Source of the DNA: Nitrospiraceae bacterium
Lineage (GTDB): Bacteria > Nitrospirota > Nitrospiria > Nitrospirales > Nitrospiraceae
Assembly (NCBI GenBank): GCA_919902505.1
Contig: CAKKRE010000003.1
Span: forward strand, 1 to 64,000
DNA: 64,000 nucleotides
Direction: 5' to 3'
Part shown: one piece after another, positions 1 to 7,652 of the stretch
Position numbering within the stretch: position 1 is the first letter of the stretch
Layout: each line of letters starts with the position of its first letter
Notes under the pieces: generated by a model
Databases searched by the model: none
Told to the model about the DNA's origin: nothing
The model's input: the letters and a program-made list of their open reading frames with translations, nothing else
Made by a program: the position numbers and the translations under genes

Positions 1-240
1 TCGGTGAAGCCAGGCTCCCACTTAGCACACTGTCCGAATTTCCGGAGCCCCCTCTGGTGGCCAGTCGTCGGATCAAGGATAACTGTGGATGAAAAATTTA
101 CCGTTAAAAATCATGGGACTGACCTCGCTTAAAGATCACATTCTCGCTTTCCTGTATATTTGGCAAATTCATCTGTTAACAGGTTAAACTTTTCGCGGAT
201 TCAAGTAGCCAGTGCATAAGTTCCCCGACGGCGTGAGGGA

Positions 241-268
241 GTAACCTCTTGGCACACCAAGAGGTTAC
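241..268 (+). promoter_or_regulatory. Perfect 12-bp hairpin directly before the transposase start
   Basis: GTAACCTCTTGG at 241-252 is followed by the loop CACA and the exact reverse complement at 257-268, ending 2 nt before the ATG at 271. In an mRNA that starts upstream of the hairpin, the stem would occupy the ribosome-binding region. Translation from read-through transcripts would then be blocked. This sequestration is known for several insertion sequences; its function here is inferred. Confidence 0.6.
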
Positions 269-270
269 GA

Positions 271-1239
271 ATGAGGACGTATCGTCGGATCGCATACGAA
301 GATCGCTGTCAGATGTACGCCTTGCAGAAGGCGGGCAAGACCCAGGCCGAGATCGGCCAAGCGCTTGGGTTTAGCCAAGGGACGGTCAGCCGGGAATTGG
401 CTCGGAACACCGGACGACGGGGCTACCGCTTTCAGCAAGCGCAGCGCTCGGCACAGGCCCGCCAGCAGCAGATCCGGCACCAGCCGCGCAAACTGACGAG
501 CCAGGTCCGTCGCGCCATCGCCCGTAAATTGCGGGCGGAACGGTGGAGTCCGGAGCAAATCAGCTTTTGGTTGCGGGCCACACGCGGGATCGACCTCAGC
601 CATGAATGGATCTACCAGATGATCTGGGCGAACAAGCGCACGGGCGGCGATCTCTGGCAATTCTTGCGGCGACGAGGCAAACACTACAACCGGCGTGGGG
701 CGCAGCACGCGGGCCGTGGCGTGATCCCGCATCGGGTCGACATCGCGGAACGGCCTGCGATCGTGGACCGCAAGACACGGCTCGGAGACTGGGAGGGCGA
801 CACCATCGTGGGCGCCCGTCATCAAGGCGGGCTGCTGACGCATGTCGAGCGCAAAAGCCTGCTCACGACCATCTCGAAACTGTCCCGGCCAACAGCCCAC
901 GCCACGCACCGCGCCACGGTGCATCGCCTGAACCCGTTGCGTGACCACGTTCACACCATTACCTATGACAACGGCAAAGAGTTCGCCGGACACCGGAAAA
1001 CCGCGCAGTGCCTGCACGCCCGCGTCTTCTTTGCCACGCCCTATCATGCGTGGGAACGCGGGGTGAACGAGAACACGAATGGTCTGATCCGAGACTTCTT
1101 CCCCAAAGGCACAGACTGCACTACAATCCATCCGGCGACGGTGGCGAAGGTGGAGCGCCTGCTCAATCGAAGACCCCGCAAATCGCTCGGCTTTCAAACG
1201 CCCAATGAGGTCTTTCGCGCGCTGGCTAAACGGGGTTGA
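271..1239 (+). CDS. IS30-family DDE transposase
   Basis: This 322-residue protein catalyses cut-and-paste or circle-mediated transposition of its own element. The N-terminus (about residues 1-50) is a helix-turn-helix of the HTH_38 type, with GFSQGTVSREL as the recognition helix region. The C-terminal integrase-like core carries all three catalytic acidic residues: D177 in WEGDTIVG, D233 in TYDNGKEF, and E267 in ERGVNENTNGLIR, the last being a hallmark of IS30. No frameshift or internal stop is visible and the length is typical, so the gene is probably active. The start is the ATG immediately after the 12-bp hairpin. The final NRRPRKSLGFQTPNEVF segment is also characteristic of the family. 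Confidence 0.95.
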   Translation: MRTYRRIAYEDRCQMYALQKAGKTQAEIGQALGFSQGTVSRELARNTGRRGYRFQQAQRSAQARQQQIRHQPRKLTSQVRRAIARKLRAERWSPEQISFWLRATRGIDLSHEWIYQMIWANKRTGGDLWQFLRRRGKHYNRRGAQHAGRGVIPHRVDIAERPAIVDRKTRLGDWEGDTIVGARHQGGLLTHVERKSLLTTISKLSRPTAHATHRATVHRLNPLRDHVHTITYDNGKEFAGHRKTAQCLHARVFFATPYHAWERGVNENTNGLIRDFFPKGTDCTTIHPATVAKVERLLNRRPRKSLGFQTPNEVFRALAKRG

Positions 1240-1242
1240 ATG

Positions 1243-1569
1243 TTATGCACTGGGAAGTTGAATCTGCGTTTTGATCAGCCAGGCCCATAATTGATAACCG
1301 CTGGCTATTCCAATCGGTACACCAATCGCCAGAGCTGGGAGGGGATAGCCTTCATTCACCTGGGGCTTTTCTGTCCAAGCTTGGTAAACGGAGGGGCCAC
1401 CGCCATTTATGTACGCAAAGCCAGATATAGTTACTGCTACAGCGATTGAAAGAGTGATAGGCAGGAGCAACATTAATAAGTAAGCGGCTCTTCTATGACG
1501 ATTTAGTGTGACCATATCAACACTTGACCGACTACCAGAATTCAACTCCATGAGTCTTATATTTAGCAT
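1243..1569 (-). CDS. Small membrane protein of unknown function, 3' end supplied by the insertion sequence
   Basis: The protein has two hydrophobic segments, YLLMLLLPITLSIAVAVTIS and LPALAIGVPIGIASGYQLWA, so it is probably a two-pass membrane protein of about 108 residues. I do not recognise the family. The reading frame is open further upstream to 1767, but that part looks less protein-like, so I chose the internal ATG at 1569; no good ribosome-binding site supports any start. The last codons (CCC AGT GCA TAA) lie in the right inverted repeat of the IS30 element, so the stop codon and the final two or three residues come from the insertion. The original gene was therefore truncated or altered. 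Base composition is more AT-rich than in the neighbours. It may be a decaying fragment. Confidence 0.4.
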   Translation of the reverse strand: MLNIRLMELNSGSRSSVDMVTLNRHRRAAYLLMLLLPITLSIAVAVTISGFAYINGGGPSVYQAWTEKPQVNEGYPLPALAIGVPIGIASGYQLWAWLIKTQIQLPSA

Positions 1570-1777
1570 GCTCCCTGACGAGGGTCCGAAGACTGGCACC
1601 CCTGGTGGGAAGAATGCATACCACCAATTTTCTCCTCCTCCTGCATCATTATCACTGCCGCGGTCGATCGGCTGGATTACGTCACGAGTGGTAGCAAAGT
1701 GGTAGCAACTTCGATGTTGGCAACAAAAATGGCCCCTGTCCATTTCGAACAAGAGCCATACATTCAAGCACTTAGAA

Positions 1778-1853
1778 TGGAGCCGGCGAGTGGAATCGAA
1801 CCACCGACCTGCGGTTTACGAAACCGCTGCTCTGCCAACTGAGCTACGCCGGC
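1778..1853 (-). tRNA. tRNA-Thr (anticodon CGT)
   Basis: On the minus strand the 76-nt sequence folds as a cloverleaf. The acceptor stem GCCGGCG pairs with its complement, and the D arm GCTCAGTTGGCAGAGC is standard. The anticodon stem GCGGT/ACCGC encloses the loop TTCGTAA, giving anticodon CGT. The T arm contains GGTTCGATTCC. The discriminator is T, followed by a gene-encoded CCA. It sits beside the AT-rich segment with the insertion sequence, and tRNA genes are frequent boundaries of acquired DNA. Confidence 0.95.
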
Positions 1854-2038
1854 CTTCCCAACACAACACGTCCTACGCGAATCAGAAGGGCGATCTTACT
1901 CAGGACGTGAAACACCTGTCAATGCAGAGATGCAATCTTTGTAGACATCGCCACAAAAGAAATCGGACATCTGCAACCTCCCGAGGCCTCTCTCAAAGAG
2001 CCTCAGTAACCGCACACACTTGCTGCAGAGGCCCTCAC

Positions 2039-4006
2039 TCACCGCGTTTTCGTCACGGAAATTCCCCGAAGAGATGCCCCCTCACCGGCCGCAGGTAGAC
2101 AAAGAGTCTGTTGCGGACTACCCGCCTGCGTCTGGGTCACGACACTGACTTGTCCATGCACATAGGTGCACAGCTCTCCGGTCAGCACGGTTCCGCTCTT
2201 GTCGAGATCGGCCGCTCCGCGCAACCCCTTCAGCAGGAAATATGTGAACAACCCATGTTGTCCCGGCTGATAGGCTTGCGCCTCCTGTAGACCGGAGTTT
2301 CCGATCATCAGCATGACCCGGTCTGGCTCCCCGCTTGAACCCTGTTGGGCCCATCGCGGAGGGACCACCCGGCCCGGGTCTGAACCGGACGACGGCTCCA
2401 GGGAGAGATCCAGCATCAACACGGCTTGCTTCACGGAGGCCTTGGTCAGAGCCCGCTGAAGCCGGGCGAGAGAAAACATCCGGGATGCACCGGCTCGCGT
2501 CCCATCGTAAGGCAACAACGAGACGACCCCGGTCTCTTGATCCACCACAGCCCGTCCGGACACATAAATATACGCCGTCGCCTGCGGACCGCCCTGCTTC
2601 GGCAACCACTGCTCAAACACTTCGATCAAGTCATCCTTGAGCGCTTTCGCATCGGACAACACCTTCACCTTGTGCGGGGGAACGCCTAGAACGGTCTTGA
2701 AGTACCCACTCATGACGTCAGCATCGTGCGCGGCAAACTTCACCGTCGGCACGGCCGGATCCCGGAACGCGCCGATACCGATCGCGATCCCGACACTGTT
2801 CGACTGCGCCGATTTTCCATTCCTGCTCGGGAGTTGGTCCACATCGACCGACAATACCTCTACAGCGGCACCGGCATCAGGACGTATCGCGACAAAAAAC
2901 TTCTTTGCTGATGGGAGCAGGACGTTGGATGACGCTCGCAGGGTACACATCAACTCAGCCTGCTCGGCGTCTGCGACCGCCCCCACCTTGCCGTCAACGG
3001 CCACGCGGCGGACTTCACCCGGCTGCAGCGTCCCCAACGAGACCGGCGACTTGAGGCCTCCTATGATCGCGGCATGACCGCTCAGTTCAACCTCGACTCC
3101 CTCCGCAACTACAGCGCCCTCGTTCTTGACTTCAAACTCCACACTGAACGGCTCACGCTGTTCCAACACATGATTCTGGTTATCGTCTCGGATGATGGTC
3201 CGGAACGAGAGTTGAGTCAGCCCGGATCGGATAGCAGAATCCGGGGCTGCGGCCTGCGGCGTAGAGCCGGCAACGGATTGCCATGGAGCTACCGGAACCA
3301 CCGGTGTGGCCGCCAATGGAGCCGCTGCCGGTGTCGCAGGCGGCACGGGAGCAGACTGCATGGGTCCCCTGTCGCCGCTCTTTCTGAACTGGGCCTGCTC
3401 GCGAATTTTGGTGGCGGTGCCAAGCTGTTGCGCCATACCTTCCACAAGCTTGGCGGCCGCCTCTTCCGCCACTTTGTCAAGGCCGCTGATCGTACAGGTA
3501 TCGGCCCGCGTCTCGACTTCTCCGGTCGCAGCGCTCTGCAATTTCTTGCTCACGAGGACCGCGCCCTGGTGATCGGTATAGGAAAACTCCATCCCCAACG
3601 TCACCGTCGCAGGATAGGATTTATTGGCCTTACGAGGAATGAACAGATCCACCTGGCGGAGTCCTAACGCGGTATCCACCACGCCATCCACGGCACCAGT
3701 CGATGGGCCTGGTTCAAGGTGTACGCGTTCGAATACCTGCCCCATGCGCTTTTTCAATTGCGTCTCTAACCCGTCACGAATGGGCAGGGTGAGAGCCTGG
3801 CCACAGGCATCGCGATAGTCCACCGATGCCGCAGCGATACTCTGATCCATTCGAAGCTGAACGGCGAGCGGGAGGTTGTAATCGGTGGGCAGATTGCTGC
3901 GCTGACCGAAGAATTGGCATCCGCTCGACACCCATACCACAAACAGCAAAAAGGCGAGAGGACACCTCGACAGCTGCCGCGCACTTGTTCCTATCCCTGG
4001 GCACAT
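2039..4006 (-). CDS. Lipoprotein with degenerate caspase-like (peptidase C14) domain
   Basis: A lipoprotein signal peptide ends in VSSGC (acylated Cys about residue 30 from this start), so the protein should be anchored in the outer or inner membrane. The first 200 residues have no family I recognise and are followed by a Pro/Ala-rich linker (about 215-255). A beta-sandwich-like, CARDB-type segment follows (about 265-375). The C-terminal 250 residues resemble a metacaspase/caspase fold: GIAIGIGAF, then AAHDAD, then YIYVSG. In active members the last motif continues as SGHG and a later LDxCHSG carries the nucleophile. Here these positions read SGRA (about 483-486) and LDLSLE (about 533), so both catalytic His and Cys are missing. 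It is probably a pseudo-enzyme with a scaffold or binding role. I chose the ATG at 4006 because a promoter-like sequence covers the upstream alternative start at 4057. Confidence 0.75.
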   Translation of the reverse strand: MCPGIGTSARQLSRCPLAFLLFVVWVSSGCQFFGQRSNLPTDYNLPLAVQLRMDQSIAAASVDYRDACGQALTLPIRDGLETQLKKRMGQVFERVHLEPGPSTGAVDGVVDTALGLRQVDLFIPRKANKSYPATVTLGMEFSYTDHQGAVLVSKKLQSAATGEVETRADTCTISGLDKVAEEAAAKLVEGMAQQLGTATKIREQAQFRKSGDRGPMQSAPVPPATPAAAPLAATPVVPVAPWQSVAGSTPQAAAPDSAIRSGLTQLSFRTIIRDDNQNHVLEQREPFSVEFEVKNEGAVVAEGVEVELSGHAAIIGGLKSPVSLGTLQPGEVRRVAVDGKVGAVADAEQAELMCTLRASSNVLLPSAKKFFVAIRPDAGAAVEVLSVDVDQLPSRNGKSAQSNSVGIAIGIGAFRDPAVPTVKFAAHDADVMSGYFKTVLGVPPHKVKVLSDAKALKDDLIEVFEQWLPKQGGPQATAYIYVSGRAVVDQETGVVSLLPYDGTRAGASRMFSLARLQRALTKASVKQAVLMLDLSLEPSSGSDPGRVVPPRWAQQGSSGEPDRVMLMIGNSGLQEAQAYQPGQHGLFTYFLLKGLRGAADLDKSGTVLTGELCTYVHGQVSVVTQTQAGSPQQTLCLPAAGEGASLRGISVTKTR

Positions 4007-4027
4007 AGATTGCTGCACAATAGTTTC

Positions 4028-4057
4028 GTTATACCCAATCTCACAAAGACATAACAA
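4028..4057 (-). promoter_or_regulatory. Putative sigma-70 promoter for the pseudo-caspase lipoprotein
   Basis: Read on the minus strand, TTGTTA (4052-4057) and TATAAC (4028-4033) are separated by 18 bp. Transcription would start near 4021, just before the ATG at 4006. It is back-to-back with a plus-strand promoter at 4074-4102. The match is by eye only. Confidence 0.45.
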
Positions 4058-4073
4058 CCGACGCGATGCCGCG

Positions 4074-4102
4074 TTGACAGTCCTCCTGTGCTCGGTTATG
4101 GT
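4074..4102 (+). promoter_or_regulatory. Putative sigma-70 promoter for the prenyltransferase gene
   Basis: A perfect -35 TTGACA (4074-4079) is followed after 17 bp by TATGGT (4097-4102). Transcription would start near 4109, at an in-frame GTG (4110). The mRNA may therefore be leaderless, or the promoter could be fortuitous. Confidence 0.5.
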
Positions 4103-5012
4103 CCAGCGCGTGAACGCTGCGAGTCCTTCAACTCACCGCTCAACACCCGCATGGTCCTGGAGCGCGGTGGCCGACCTGATCCGACTGCGGAATCAATCCG
4201 GCACCTGGCTCTTACTGTTGCCCAGCCTGTGGTCGTTAGTCCTGGCAAATCAGGGCCGTCCACCGATGTGGCTGTTGGGCGTCTTTACGTTGGGCGCCTT
4301 CGTGATGCGTAGTCTCGGCGTGGTCTTTAACGACCTGGCCGACCGCGATTTCGACAAACACGTCGCACGCACACGCACTCGACCGCTTGCCGCAGGCCGC
4401 CTTGCGCCCAGACAAGCGCTGCTCGTCGCACTTGGCCTGGCAGTGATCGCGGCCGCTCTGGTGATCACACTCAATCCCTTCACGATGCTACTGAGTCCTA
4501 TCGCCCTCTTTCTGGCAGCGATCTACCCATTCAGTAAGCGATGGATTCAGATTCCGCAAGGGGTGCTTGGCATTGCCTTCGGTTGGGGAGCCGTGATGGC
4601 GTGGGCGGCCTCGCGCGGCTCGATCGAAGCGCCGGCGTGGTGGCTCTTTGCCGCGACGACCTGCTGGGCTATCGCGTACGATACGATCTATGCACTGCAG
4701 GACCGCGAGGATGATCGCCGCATCGGCGTGAAGTCGTCCGCGCTTCTCTTCGGCGAGGCTGTCCCGGTAGCCGTCGGACTTTTCCTTGTGGGGATGGTAC
4801 TGTGCCTGGTAGTGGCCGGACAGTTGTCCGGCCTCAGGATGGGATATTATCTAATATTGGCCCTGCCGACCGGAGTCTTCCTCTGGCAGATACGACGATT
4901 ACAAGCGCCCGTCACTCCGCAAATCGCGTTCGCCATGTTCAAACAGCATGTCTATTCAGGCGTGGCGATCCTCGTCGGTATCTGGATCGGCACCTTTCAT
5001 CAGACTCCCTAG
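4098..5012 (+). CDS. ubiA: UbiA-family prenyltransferase (4-hydroxybenzoate polyprenyltransferase type)
   Basis: This integral membrane enzyme transfers a polyprenyl chain to an aromatic acid ring in quinone biosynthesis. Two Asp-rich motifs that bind Mg-diphosphate are intact: NDLADRDFDKH followed by RTRTRPL, and DTIYALQDREDD followed by IGVKSSALLFG. The arrangement of about eight to nine membrane helices and the length of about 300 residues are normal for the family. If the host is Nitrospira, which uses menaquinone, the enzyme could act in the futalosine pathway as the UbiA-like MqnP. That is inference; the sequence alone shows only the family. The start is uncertain: ATG 4098 is given, but a good promoter overlaps it and GTG 4110 is an alternative. 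Confidence 0.85.
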   Translation: MVQRVNAASPSTHRSTPAWSWSAVADLIRLRNQSGTWLLLLPSLWSLVLANQGRPPMWLLGVFTLGAFVMRSLGVVFNDLADRDFDKHVARTRTRPLAAGRLAPRQALLVALGLAVIAAALVITLNPFTMLLSPIALFLAAIYPFSKRWIQIPQGVLGIAFGWGAVMAWAASRGSIEAPAWWLFAATTCWAIAYDTIYALQDREDDRRIGVKSSALLFGEAVPVAVGLFLVGMVLCLVVAGQLSGLRMGYYLILALPTGVFLWQIRRLQAPVTPQIAFAMFKQHVYSGVAILVGIWIGTFHQTP

Positions 5013-5016
5013 CCGG

Positions 5017-6030
5017 CTATTCGCCCACCTTCCCGAGTGGCTGGTCTGGCTTCGGAGCGCGAAGGGTCTTCAGATAGAGAGCCACAGCCTTCGCATCCGC
5101 ATCGTTCAATCCCAAGCTGGGCATGCGCGTATCAGGCTTCATGGCTTGCGGGTTGCGCAGCCATCGGTAGACCCAGGTTGGATTCAAACGGTATCCGGCA
5201 CGATCCAGCGCAGGCCCGACCTTTCCACCCTCGTCGCCGATCTTATGGCATCCATTGCACCCATACTTGGTCACATAAATCTGCTTGCCGACTTCCACGA
5301 GTTTCGCAGCCGCATCAGGCTTCATGTTCAGATCGGGGCGGGCAATATTGACGCCCTTCCCTGGCCGGGTGGTGAAATTCGTCACGGCTGCCGTCGCTTG
5401 ATCCAGTTCTTTTTTGGCTTGGCCCATCACCTGCATTTCTTTGGCGTAGGCGTTGTCGTCGACTTCCACGCCCTTTTTGTCCGCCTCGTCGCTGGCTTTC
5501 TTCTCCGCTTCCTGAGCCACCCGTTCCGCTTCCTTAAATTTCTGGTCGACAGCTTGCTGCGCTTCTTGGAGCTCTTTCTTGCGACCTTCCACATTGAAGT
5601 CTAATTTCTTGCCGTGCAAGGAACGCACATATCCGACGATGCCCCAGATTTCTTCCTCTGACAGCGTGTACTTGAAGGTCGGCATGGTCGGGACGGCAAA
5701 TTCATCATCACCGATCTTTTCCCCGCCTGGTCCCGTGTCCTTCATATCGCGGGAAATGGTGTTAAAGATTTCCTCATCCTTAAAGGTGCCCATTTCGTCT
5801 TTATTGGACAGGTCTTTGGGCTTCGGGTCCGTCATGGACGACCAATTGAACCCTTCGTTCTGTCTTCCATTTTCACCGTGGCAATGCATGCAATAGTGAG
5901 CATAGAGCTTCTTGCCCTTCGCGGATTGTTCGTTCTGAAATATCGAACAACCCCCGGCTCCAATGAGGCCCGAGAGTCCCACCACCACTGCGACCGCTCC
6001 AAATACGCGTATTCTTCGCCACGCCCTCAT
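5017..6030 (-). CDS. Dihaem cytochrome c lipoprotein with coiled-coil linker
   Basis: A lipobox AGGC (Cys about 28) predicts a membrane-anchored periplasmic protein. Two class I cytochrome c domains are present: CMHCH at about 47-51 and CNGCH at about 258-262, with methionines such as PTMPTF and TRMPSL positioned as sixth ligands. Between them (about 148-215) lies a highly charged Glu/Lys/Gln/Ala-rich stretch that should form a long helix or coiled coil and separate the two haem domains. The ATG at 6030 is preferred because AAAGGG lies 8 nt upstream; a GTG at 6036 overlaps the stop of the upstream gene. It is the last gene of the respiratory cluster and probably carries electrons between the membrane complex and soluble partners. 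Confidence 0.88.
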   Translation of the reverse strand: MRAWRRIRVFGAVAVVVGLSGLIGAGGCSIFQNEQSAKGKKLYAHYCMHCHGENGRQNEGFNWSSMTDPKPKDLSNKDEMGTFKDEEIFNTISRDMKDTGPGGEKIGDDEFAVPTMPTFKYTLSEEEIWGIVGYVRSLHGKKLDFNVEGRKKELQEAQQAVDQKFKEAERVAQEAEKKASDEADKKGVEVDDNAYAKEMQVMGQAKKELDQATAAVTNFTTRPGKGVNIARPDLNMKPDAAAKLVEVGKQIYVTKYGCNGCHKIGDEGGKVGPALDRAGYRLNPTWVYRWLRNPQAMKPDTRMPSLGLNDADAKAVALYLKTLRAPKPDQPLGKVGE

Positions 6031-6032
6031 GC

Positions 6033-6860
6033 TCACGACCCTTTCTTTAAACGTCTCACGAGGACCAACTCAAAGCCCAGCGCTAAGGCCACCGCGAGTA
6101 ATGCATACATGTATGGCGAATAGTCCGGCGGGGCATCGGCCCGGAAATACCACCAGGATGAAATGGCCTTTTCAGACCCCTTTTCCTTCGGCAGGCCGGT
6201 CTCCATCTTCTTGCCGTCCCAGACGGCGAAGGCGATGCTCGCGAACGTCCCGGGCTTGAATTGGGTATCGTCGGCCACATGCTCCGTGCTTAACGGACGC
6301 GAGAAGACCACTTTCCAAACGCCACCCTGGTAAACACCTTTGGCTTTGACATCCTGGTGGGCATGAGGCTTCAGAGTTCCGAACCCTTTTGCACCCAGGT
6401 CTGCGCCCTTGCCGTCCTTGTTCTTCCAATACCAGATATTGACCGGGCCGCCCTCCACCTGAGCCATGGGCTGGCCGTGGGCGAAATGGGCCTTGGTATC
6501 GCCGACCATGAACTCCAAGGCTGCTGCATCATCCGGGTCTTCAGACGGATCCGAATACTCCAGAAGAATCGCCACAGTGGTACCGTCATGAAGTCCGCGA
6601 ACCTTGACGCTCTTGGCCGTGACGTCGGTAATACGAACCGGCCAATGCACCTGAGGAGACATTGGGAATTCCGATACCGCCGCCGTGGCCCAGGCCGCTG
6701 CCGTCGGATCATCTGCCGGAAGGGTTCCTTTCACGAGCGCGGCGCGCACCGACACGCTCTGCTGGCTATAGGCCGGCTGCACCTCGGCGGCCACGCACAG
6801 CCCCACAAGGCCGACGGCCCCAACCCACCAACTCGTTCCTGGTCTCCTCACTCGTGCCAT
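6033..6860 (-). CDS. Haem-b-binding gamma-subunit-like protein (NxrC / ethylbenzene dehydrogenase gamma type)
   Basis: A signal peptide ending near AYSQ directs the protein to the periplasm, and a C-terminal helix (YALLAVALALGFELVLV) anchors it. The body matches the pattern of the EB_dh family, which holds one haem b in DMSO-reductase-type enzymes and resembles the proposed NxrC of Nitrospira. Visible family traits are the opening DDPTAAAWATA segment, a ligand-region Met in HGQPMAQ, WYWKN, and a late WYFRAD. No molybdopterin catalytic or iron-sulfur subunit is encoded next to it. It therefore probably serves as an electron-transfer subunit of the neighbouring cytochrome complex or works with NXR encoded elsewhere. 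A clear ribosome-binding site (AGGGGAG) precedes the ATG at 6860. Confidence 0.7.
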   Translation of the reverse strand: MARVRRPGTSWWVGAVGLVGLCVAAEVQPAYSQQSVSVRAALVKGTLPADDPTAAAWATAAVSEFPMSPQVHWPVRITDVTAKSVKVRGLHDGTTVAILLEYSDPSEDPDDAAALEFMVGDTKAHFAHGQPMAQVEGGPVNIWYWKNKDGKGADLGAKGFGTLKPHAHQDVKAKGVYQGGVWKVVFSRPLSTEHVADDTQFKPGTFASIAFAVWDGKKMETGLPKEKGSEKAISSWWYFRADAPPDYSPYMYALLAVALALGFELVLVRRLKKGS

Positions 6861-6900
6861 ACGCTCCCCTTAATTGCTCAGCGGTCCCTGATCGGAGAAA

Positions 6901-7626
6901 TTACTCGGACTCATCCCACGTTCTTGGCTTCTGTCCCGCCCCATCGTACTCGCCCATAATGACTTTCCAGATATCCTCGTCGGACATCTCGAGTTCCCAA
7001 CGCGGCATGGCCGTTTTCCATGGCATCCCTTCGACAGGAAGGCCTACGCCTCCCTTCTTGATCCGCCAGAAGAGATAGCTTTCCTGCAGCATGGCGATCG
7101 TCGTCGGATCCTTAAAGTTAGCCGGCGGCGGCGTGAATCCCGCCGCAGCGAAACCCTTTCCATCGAAGTTACCGTGGCATGGCGAGCAACGCGAGGCGTA
7201 GAGCCCCTTGCCATAATTGATATTGTCCAGCGTCTTCGGAACGGGATTGGAAAGACCGGTATACTCGCCTGGAGGAGCAGGGTGAATCGTGCGATTTTCA
7301 CCCGGAGGTGCATCACTGGAGGCCGTGCTCCCGTAAGTCTGCCATCCGACGAGCAAGGGGAACAGCGCTAACACAAGGTATCGCGCACTGCTGAGAGCGC
7401 CTCCGCTTTCTCCGGTCAGAAACCGGAAGATCGGACCGAAGAAGGCATCCTTCGACGCACCGCTCAACGTGGCAAAAATCACGATACCCGCAGTAGTCAG
7501 CATCAAGTACAGGAAGATCAAGCTCGATGGCAACGGCGCGGAATGCGGTAGATTTGGGACGATAAACTTCAAAAAGAGATAAATGAAGACCGTAAGAATA
7601 ATCGGCCTGACGAGTACGCCTCCCAT
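6901..7626 (-). CDS. Membrane-anchored monohaem cytochrome c
   Basis: Three hydrophobic segments occupy the first 95 residues, after which a periplasmic cytochrome c domain begins, with CSPCH at about 147-151. The methionine-rich GMPWKTAMPRW segment contains the probable axial Met. Family members of this kind act as fixed electron carriers on the periplasmic face. A strong ribosome-binding site (GAGGAGG) sits before the ATG. The gene lies between another cytochrome c and the NxrC-like gene, in one direction and with gaps under 50 bp, so it is probably part of the same operon. Confidence 0.85.
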   Translation of the reverse strand: MGGVLVRPIILTVFIYLFLKFIVPNLPHSAPLPSSLIFLYLMLTTAGIVIFATLSGASKDAFFGPIFRFLTGESGGALSSARYLVLALFPLLVGWQTYGSTASSDAPPGENRTIHPAPPGEYTGLSNPVPKTLDNINYGKGLYASRCSPCHGNFDGKGFAAAGFTPPPANFKDPTTIAMLQESYLFWRIKKGGVGLPVEGMPWKTAMPRWELEMSDEDIWKVIMGEYDGAGQKPRTWDESE

Positions 7627-7652
7627 ATCTTCCTCCTCTACTTCACCGACAA

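Larger units (their letters stand above)
209..1253 (+). mobile_element. IS30-family insertion sequence, apparently intact
   Basis: A perfect 11-bp terminal inverted repeat is visible: CCAGTGCATAA at 209-219 and its reverse complement at 1243-1253. It encloses a single full-length IS30-type transposase gene, giving an element of about 1.05 kb, normal for the family. The repeats may extend imperfectly inwards, as IS30 ends are usually longer than 11 bp. I could not define a clear target-site duplication: the flanks read ...TCAAGTAG on the left and GAAGTTG... on the right. The right end lies inside the last codons of a minus-strand gene. Confidence 0.88.

Noticed and set aside
1980-2010. Hairpin GAGGC...GCCTC as terminator of the pseudo-caspase gene
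   Set aside because: The stem is only about 5 bp and no T-run follows on the minus strand.
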